Shown: positions 30,051 to 34,199 of the stretch, in pieces
How the letters are laid out: the number at the start of each line of letters is the position of its first letter
Position numbering within the stretch: position 1 is the stretch's first letter
Assembly: GCA_947632595.1 (NCBI GenBank)
Contig: CANRPY010000014.1
Span: forward strand, 1 to 34,199
Direction: 5' to 3'
Origin: an uncultured Bacilli bacterium
GTDB lineage: Bacteria > Bacillota_I > Bacilli_A > RF39 > UBA660
Length of the DNA: 34,199 bases
The notes under the pieces: model-generated
Databases searched by the model: none
The model's input: the letters and a program-made list of their open reading frames with translations, nothing else
Told to the model about the DNA's origin: nothing
Made by a program: the position numbers and the translations under genes

Positions 30051-31202
30051 ATGGATACGAAATTGAATTATTTGTCTTCCTTAAATTTATCACCAGAAGC
30101 TTATATTTTCTTAGTATCAAATGGAATTAAGTCTATTTCTTTTTTAAGAGATTTTACGTCAAAAGAATTATTTTTATTAAAGATGCCTGGAAATAGTCTT
30201 TTTTTCAAAGAAGATAAGAGATTGATTATTGAAGAAATCATGGAAAAATTAAAGGCTTTTGAAGAGGAACATCCTGAATGTTTTGATTTTCCTAGACTTG
30301 CTTATGAGGTTAAGATTAGTGAACTTTCCTTAGAGGGTAGAGGAGAATATCGTCTTCAAACAAATGGGATTTATACGGTTGGTAAACTTTCTACTTTGTC
30401 TAAGAGTAATATTTTAAATATGCATGCTATTGGTAATAAAACTTTAAATGGTATTTTAATGGGATTAGATTCTGTTTTTGGGTTTTCTTTTGGACTTTCT
30501 CAAGATGAGATGGCTTGTTTAGAATTGCCTGAAGAAGAGAGGGAATATTACTTTAGTCAATTAGGACTTTTCCAAGAGATTAATGCAAAAAGAAGAGAAA
30601 AAATGTATTTGGAAGAAGAAAATACGAAATTAAATGCAACTAATAGAAATACGATTTATCAATTTTCTATTCGTAGTCTTGGAATTCCTGATCCAATATT
30701 TGTTGGAGATACTACAGGAATGGATGCTGCTAAAATGAAATTAGGAGAACTTCTTGGCTTTTTATCTTATCGTAAAGTTATGAATGCCTCTGAAGTTGCT
30801 ATGGGATTACGTAGATTAAAGGTACCTGGTTTGTATTTTGGTATGACTAGAAAAGAAGTTTATGATTTAGCCGTTAGTAATGGTGTTGTTGATGAGTTAA
30901 AAGCTTTTATGAGAAATGTTGCGGTTAAACAGGAAGAAGAAGCTTTTATGAGGGCTCAATTACTGGATGAAGATACAAGTAGAAGATATACTCATTTGCA
31001 AGAACAAATGCGTTGTCATAATGAATTTTTAAAAAGTCAAGTTCAAGTAAAAGAGGAATTATTCAAAAAATTATCTCTTTTAGCAGATGAGAATGAAAAA
31101 CTTCGTGAAGTTAACTCTCAATTAGATACTAAAATTGCAGAGCTTTCTCATAAGCTAGGACTTGATTCTAAGACAGATGGAGATGGATCTTATGGAAAAT
31201 AA
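30051..31202 (+). CDS. RNA-polymerase-alpha-CTD-like protein with C-terminal coiled coil
   Basis: A 383-aa soluble protein. Residues 88-142 (ISELSLEGRGEYRLQTNGI, then YTVGKLSTLSKSNILNMHAI and GNKTLNGIL) align with the C-terminal domain of RNA polymerase alpha, a helix-hairpin-helix-containing module that binds DNA and activators. Residues 4-68 (LSSLNLSPEAYIFLVSNGIK, then SISFLRDFTSKELFLLKMPG) look like a second, diverged copy. Residues 200-290 form another helical region and 286-370 a long coiled coil. There is no alpha N-terminal assembly domain, so this is not rpoA. It may bind DNA or polymerase, or the fold may serve another purpose. It overlaps a 46-aa coiled-coil gene, a likely partner. 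Confidence 0.78.
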   Translation: MDTKLNYLSSLNLSPEAYIFLVSNGIKSISFLRDFTSKELFLLKMPGNSLFFKEDKRLIIEEIMEKLKAFEEEHPECFDFPRLAYEVKISELSLEGRGEYRLQTNGIYTVGKLSTLSKSNILNMHAIGNKTLNGILMGLDSVFGFSFGLSQDEMACLELPEEEREYYFSQLGLFQEINAKRREKMYLEEENTKLNATNRNTIYQFSIRSLGIPDPIFVGDTTGMDAAKMKLGELLGFLSYRKVMNASEVAMGLRRLKVPGLYFGMTRKEVYDLAVSNGVVDELKAFMRNVAVKQEEEAFMRAQLLDEDTSRRYTHLQEQMRCHNEFLKSQVQVKEELFKKLSLLADENEKLREVNSQLDTKIAELSHKLGLDSKTDGDGSYGK

Positions 31203-31332
31203 GGAAATATTAGAGTTATTAGAAATGATTCATACTTTGTCTTCTGAAAATCAGAGTTTAAAAGAAGAAATTTTAGAGAAAAAGAAGATTTTAGAAGAAC
31301 TATTGGAACTTACTTGTTCTCACTCCTGTTAA
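31192..31332 (+). CDS. 46-aa coiled-coil protein
   Basis: Overlaps the upstream gene by 11 bp. It encodes MENKEILELLEMIHTLSS and continues as a heptad-patterned helix (NQSLKEEILEKKKILEELLE) ending in CSHSC. Nearly the whole peptide is one predicted coiled coil, and the protein encoded just upstream also ends in a coiled coil, so the two products may pair. The upstream in-frame ATGs at 31177 and 31183 are alternatives; GGAG at 31179-31182 supports ATG31192. The end coincides with a terminator stem. Confidence 0.65.
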   Translation: MENKEILELLEMIHTLSSENQSLKEEILEKKKILEELLELTCSHSC

Positions 31333-31358
31333 GAATTTTTTAAATTCTTTTTCTTTTG
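31331..31358 (+). terminator. Intrinsic terminator overlapping the small coiled-coil gene stop
   Basis: Stem AAGAATTT (31331-31338) with AAATTCTT (31342-31349), TTT loop, T-rich tail. The TAA stop spans 31330-31332. Confidence 0.8.
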
Positions 31359-31377
31359 TCTATTCATCATTTTTGTA

Positions 31378-31406
31378 TTGAAAAAAGTCTTAAAATAAGA
31401 TAAAAT
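31378..31406 (+). promoter_or_regulatory. Promoter of the 31430 gene
   Basis: TTGAAA (31378-31383), 17-bp spacer, TAAAAT (31401-31406). There is no TG extension, in contrast to most promoters here. Confidence 0.65.
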
Positions 31407-31429
31407 TACTTTGTAAGATAGGTGATTTG

Positions 31430-32500
31430 ATGAATAATGGGGTTGAAAATAATCAAAACAATTTATCGAATGTTCCAGTTATGATTCAAACTGGAGATGT
31501 TGCTCCTAGTACTGTACCGATAAGTAATATTCCATCTAATGGGGTAGTGGCACCATCTGTTCTTCCTGCAACGAATGCGGTTCCATCTTATCCATCTGCA
31601 CCTACTATGGAGATTGTTCCACAATCTGTTGCTCCTAGCGTTCCTGTTATGATGCCACAAACAAATTTGGAGACTGCTCCTGTTTCTACACCTATTGTTG
31701 TTCCTCCTAGTGAATCAGTTGTTAAGGAAGCTCCTAAGAGTGATGAGAAACCGCCAAAACAAAAAATGAATAAGCTTATGCTCTTTTTATTCTTACTTGT
31801 TTTAATTTTAGGAGGACTCTCTTTCTTCCTTTATTCATCAAAGAAACGTAGTCTATCGGAATTAAAATATCGTTGTAGTCCTATTCATGAGTCAAAAGAA
31901 GAAGTTGCTCTTGATTTGGATTCAACTTTGGTACAAGATTTGTATTCTAAAGTAAAGACTTCTATTCGTGAAGATTATGCTCAACCTGAATGGAATGATA
32001 CAATGAAACTTTATCTTGCTTATCGACAAATCTCTAGTCATGAGATGTATGACTCTAATTGTAATATGTTTGATAAAGAAAAAATGGAGCCTTATACTTG
32101 TGAGATGAGTGTTACTTTTATGCCTAGAGCATTTTCAACTTCTACTCTTGAGTTAGAATGGAAGAAATTATATGGTGAAGAGACTCCTATGCCTCATATT
32201 AATGTTAAACTTCAAAATGGTTGTGTAGGTGGTTTTGAGTATATATCTGAAAGAGATGAATATGTAGAAGGATATTGTAAAAATCCTGTTGCGACTTCTT
32301 TTAAAGTTAAAAAGACTTTAAAAAGCGCTTATTCTTCTCGTAATATGATTATTTTAGAAGAAGAAGTAAAATACTCTGGTAATGAAAAAATGGAGTTACC
32401 TAGTTATTTAAAGAGTGGAACGTATTATTATACTTTCCGTTTAGATATGAATTATCATTATGTTTTGGTTAGTAAGAAGCTAGATGATAAATATAGTTAG
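31430..32500 (+). CDS. Single-pass membrane protein with a Pro/Val-rich cytoplasmic tail
   Basis: A 356-aa protein. Residues 1-110 are low complexity, rich in Pro, Val, Ser, Thr and Asn and lacking secondary-structure pattern; a basic patch (KQKMNK) precedes one membrane helix (115-135); 140-356 form an extracytoplasmic domain with several cysteines (RCSP, SNCN, YTCEM, NGCV, GYCKN) that could form disulfides. Positive-inside predicts the proline-rich tail inside. ATG31430 after AGGTGA; TTG31427 is adjacent. Followed by a glyoxalase-II-like gene after 14 bp. No family recognised. Confidence 0.75.
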   Translation: MNNGVENNQNNLSNVPVMIQTGDVAPSTVPISNIPSNGVVAPSVLPATNAVPSYPSAPTMEIVPQSVAPSVPVMMPQTNLETAPVSTPIVVPPSESVVKEAPKSDEKPPKQKMNKLMLFLFLLVLILGGLSFFLYSSKKRSLSELKYRCSPIHESKEEVALDLDSTLVQDLYSKVKTSIREDYAQPEWNDTMKLYLAYRQISSHEMYDSNCNMFDKEKMEPYTCEMSVTFMPRAFSTSTLELEWKKLYGEETPMPHINVKLQNGCVGGFEYISERDEYVEGYCKNPVATSFKVKKTLKSAYSSRNMIILEEEVKYSGNEKMELPSYLKSGTYYYTFRLDMNYHYVLVSKKLDDKYS

Positions 32501-32514
32501 AAAGAAGGATTTTC

Positions 32515-33042
32515 ATGGAAGTAAAATGTGTTGTTACTGGATATTTAGATGAGAATTGTTATATCCTTAGCCAAAATCATCAATGTTTGGTTGTTGATCC
32601 AGGAGATGATTTTTTAAAGATTAAAGAAGAAATCGGGGATTCTCAGGTACTTGGTGTGATGATTACACATTCTCATGCAGATCATATTGGAGCATTAAGA
32701 AACTTCCTTACGAAACGTTCTATTAAAATTTTTAAATGTAGTAATGTATCCGATGGTTCTTTCTATGATATTGGGGATTTTCATTTTCAAGCATTTTATA
32801 CGCCAGGTCATTCTAAAGATTCTGTTACCTTTTATTTTCCAGAAGAGAAAGCCCTTTTTGTTGGAGACTTTATCTTTAAAGAAAGTATCGGAAGATTTGA
32901 TTTACCAGGCGGAAATGAAGAGGAATTAAAAGAAAGCCTTAAAAAACTTCAAATGTTTGATGGGGATACTAAAATCTATCCTGGGCATAATGAAGATTCT
33001 ACGTTAGCTTATGAAAGAGAAAACAATCCTTATTTAAAGTGA
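32515..33042 (+). CDS. Metallo-beta-lactamase-fold hydrolase (glyoxalase II-like)
   Basis: A 175-aa cytoplasmic enzyme. Metal motif THSHADHIGA (H52, H54, D56, H57), plus DPGDD near the start, TPGHSKDSV, LFVGDFIF and IYPGHNED later: the small GloB/YcbL-type hydrolase layout without the C-terminal substrate domain of true glyoxalase II. The thioester or other ester substrate is not determinable. Ribosome site AAGAAGGA. Co-transcribed with the membrane protein upstream. Confidence 0.88.
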   Translation: MEVKCVVTGYLDENCYILSQNHQCLVVDPGDDFLKIKEEIGDSQVLGVMITHSHADHIGALRNFLTKRSIKIFKCSNVSDGSFYDIGDFHFQAFYTPGHSKDSVTFYFPEEKALFVGDFIFKESIGRFDLPGGNEEELKESLKKLQMFDGDTKIYPGHNEDSTLAYERENNPYLK

Positions 33043-33053
33043 TTGTTTTTTTT
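33021..33053 (+). terminator. Intrinsic terminator spanning the stop codon
   Basis: Stem AAACAATC (33021-33028) with GATTGTTT (33041-33048), 12-base loop, T tract to 33053. The TGA stop (33040-33042) sits at the loop-stem junction. Confidence 0.8.
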
Positions 33054-33062
33054 CGTCTCTTG

Positions 33063-33071
33063 TGTTATTAT
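33063..33071 (+). promoter_or_regulatory. Extended -10 promoter for the 100-aa gene
   Basis: TG-T-TATTAT 23 bp upstream of the start; AAGAGGTGG is the ribosome site. Confidence 0.6.
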
Positions 33072-33094
33072 AGTTAGTCAAAAGAGGTGGTATT

Positions 33095-33397
33095 ATGAAG
33101 GTATGGACAAAAGTTAAAATACAAGACAAAAATCCACAGGTTGATTTAATTTCCAAATCTTTTATCAATTACTTATATGAATTCGGTCCTATTTTAGACT
33201 TATGCCGAAAATATCAAATTTCTCCAGATGACCGAAGAGTTCTAGAACAATATACTGCCAATCGTATTTCTGGTTTACTCCTTTTGTATTTATCTAATGA
33301 TATACGTCGTATTAATGATATTGCGAATAAATATAATGTTAGATCTTCTACGAATCTTGAAATTGTACCAGAAATAGAAGGTTATGTTGATCGATAA
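33095..33397 (+). CDS. 100-aa soluble protein, function unknown
   Basis: A mostly helical, charged, soluble protein of 100 residues (SKSFINYLYEFGPILDLCRK and QYTANRISGLLLLYLSNDIR are the main helices). There is no metal-binding motif and no membrane helix. Strong ribosome site and own promoter/terminator support a real gene. No family recognised; a small adaptor or regulator is possible. Confidence 0.68.
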   Translation: MKVWTKVKIQDKNPQVDLISKSFINYLYEFGPILDLCRKYQISPDDRRVLEQYTANRISGLLLLYLSNDIRRINDIANKYNVRSSTNLEIVPEIEGYVDR

Positions 33398-33400
33398 AAT

Positions 33401-33434
33401 AAAAATATAATGTTTTTACACATTATATTTTTTT
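33401..33434. terminator. Bidirectional terminator
   Basis: Stem 33401-33412 with 33421-33432 (12 bp, AT-rich), loop of eight, T tract on the right and A tract on the left. It serves the 100-aa gene and the minus-strand 28-aa gene. Confidence 0.82.
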
Positions 33435-33521
33435 CTACATAAATATAAAGACACTTATAAAACTTATTATTGTTGCGATTAACATGACAATTGCAACGAT
33501 TTTGATTACTTTATCACTCAT
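33435..33521 (-). CDS. 28-aa single-helix membrane protein
   Basis: A short minus-strand frame with an excellent ribosome site (AGAGGTGA, seven bases before ATG) and its own promoter. It encodes MSDKVIKIVAIVMLIATIIS then FISVFIFM: four polar residues, a basic pair and one hydrophobic helix through the C-terminus. The size and layout are like those of small Bacillota membrane proteins such as Prli42 or DUF4044, but I cannot confirm membership. It converges on the bidirectional terminator and diverges from spoIIM. Confidence 0.72.
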   Translation of the reverse strand: MSDKVIKIVAIVMLIATIISFISVFIFM

Positions 33522-33540
33522 TGCCTTCACCTCTTTTCTT

Positions 33541-33569
33541 ATTATATAAGATTTGTTGTTTTTTGTAAA
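33541..33569 (-). promoter_or_regulatory. Promoter of the 28-aa protein gene
   Basis: Read on the minus strand: TTTACA (33564-33569), 17-bp spacer, TATAAT (33541-33546), then about 19 bases to the start codon. Confidence 0.65.
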
Positions 33570-33624
33570 ATGTTCTTTTTCATATTTTCTCTTCTTTTTT
33601 CATATGGTCTAGTAGGTGAATATT

Positions 33625-34194
33625 ATGAAAAGGCTCTTGAAAAGGAATAAAATTTTATTTTTTTTATTATTTTTTACTATATTATCTATTTTATTTGGAA
33701 TCTTTTTTTATGCTAACTTAGATATGGAAAGTAGGGGAGTTGTTGCTTCTAATATTGATCATATGATTCATGGGGAGAATACCGAACCTTTGTCTTTTTT
33801 CTTTAATCGGGCTATCTCTGATGGTCTTATTTGGATTTTTGGTATCTCTATTATTGGGGTGTTTTTTGTCTTTTTTCTTTATTTTTTACAAGTATTTTTC
33901 TTTTCTTTTGAATTTACTAGTATGGTATCTCTCTTAGGACTTAGAAAACTGCCTTCTATCCTTCTTTCTTTTTTACCATCCCTATTTCATTTATTTTTTA
34001 CTTTTTTACTTTCCTTTTATTCTATTTCCTTTTCTTTCTATCTCTTTCGATTTCTATTTCTACATAAGAATTACTCTTTTTCTCCTATTGTTTCGAAATA
34101 TATTAAAATTTTTCTTTTTACCTTACTGGGATTGTTGTTTTCCAGTATATTAGAGGGAATTCTTTTGCCTTTTCTTTCTAAAATATTTTTTTAA
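33625..34194 (+). CDS. spoIIM: SpoIIM-like (stage II sporulation protein M) membrane protein
   Basis: A 189-aa protein with about five helices. The segment AISDGLIWIFGISIIGVFFV and the following long helices resemble SpoIIM of Bacillus (MWILGISVIG), and the length is close to that family. SpoIIM works with SpoIID and SpoIIP during engulfment; some relatives (DUF95) occur outside sporulation. Start ATG33625 after TAGGTGAA; GTG33616 lies inside that site. Together with the GerA-like gene it hints at a sporulation heritage. The stop is at 34192-34194, so the gene is complete. Confidence 0.75.
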   Translation: MKRLLKRNKILFFLLFFTILSILFGIFFYANLDMESRGVVASNIDHMIHGENTEPLSFFFNRAISDGLIWIFGISIIGVFFVFFLYFLQVFFFSFEFTSMVSLLGLRKLPSILLSFLPSLFHLFFTFLLSFYSISFSFYLFRFLFLHKNYSFSPIVSKYIKIFLFTLLGLLFSSILEGILLPFLSKIFF

Positions 34195-34199
34195 TTGTG

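Noticed and set aside
5274-33042. Alternative genetic code (TGA as tryptophan)
   Set aside because: TGA ends several genes at natural positions (5274, 21699, 33040 among others) and tryptophans are encoded by TGG, so the standard bacterial code applies.

Overview
The window looks like chromosomal DNA of a low-GC (roughly 30% by eye) Gram-positive bacterium of the Bacillota. It has strong purine-rich Shine-Dalgarno sites, an alanine racemase (so a peptidoglycan wall), WXG100-type secretion substrates, a GerA-family spore-germination protein and a SpoIIM-like protein. TGA is used as a normal stop, so this is not the Mycoplasma code. My inference, from recall only, is an uncultured gut Bacilli or Clostridia lineage.

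Layout. 1-842: tail of an upstream gene, a zinc-ribbon membrane protein and a 43-aa protein. 942-5276: HD hydrolase; SGNH hydrolase with PlsC-like acyltransferase; a sugar kinase fused to an inositol-monophosphatase-like phosphatase, with a GNAT. 5328-8183: protein O-mannosyltransferase; PfkB kinase with Smr protein. 8249-13131: two large envelope proteins with internal repeats in one operon. 13267-13924: conserved-looking small protein, then tRNA-Ile2(CAT) and tRNA-Leu(TAG). 13932-14898: a lone minus-strand gene of different character bracketed by a decayed direct repeat. 15149-18028: DUF3137/LemA pair, then a WXG100 protein and a probable type VII effector with a phage-type lysozyme domain. 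18055-22792: lipoprotein, alr, DUF1653, mntP, Mbeg1-like, DUF4186 and peptidase S51. 22835-26391: ComEC-like metallohydrolase (possibly leaderless mRNA), minus-strand GerA-like operon, rRNA uracil methyltransferase. 26473-29967: membrane protein, then a UbiA-type phosphoribosyl-lipid synthase (carrying a G8 tract) and a GT-C glycosyltransferase. 30051-34194: RNA-polymerase-alpha-CTD-like protein with a 46-aa coiled-coil partner, membrane protein, glyoxalase-II-like protein, a 100-aa unknown, a 28-aa membrane protein and spoIIM.

A common theme is envelope building and decoration: O-mannosylation, a lipid-linked pentose pathway, Ser/Thr-rich surface proteins, acyl transfer and secreted wall hydrolysis. 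Transcription units are very compact. Intrinsic terminators often overlap stop codons, and the next promoter, usually an extended -10 (TGnTATAAT) without a clear -35, starts within tens of bases. Strongest leads: the WXG100/lysozyme operon, the G8 tract in the UbiA gene (either a +1 or a -1 slip stops translation within a few codons), the kinase-phosphatase fusion, the alpha-CTD-like protein with its tiny partner, and several small genes.
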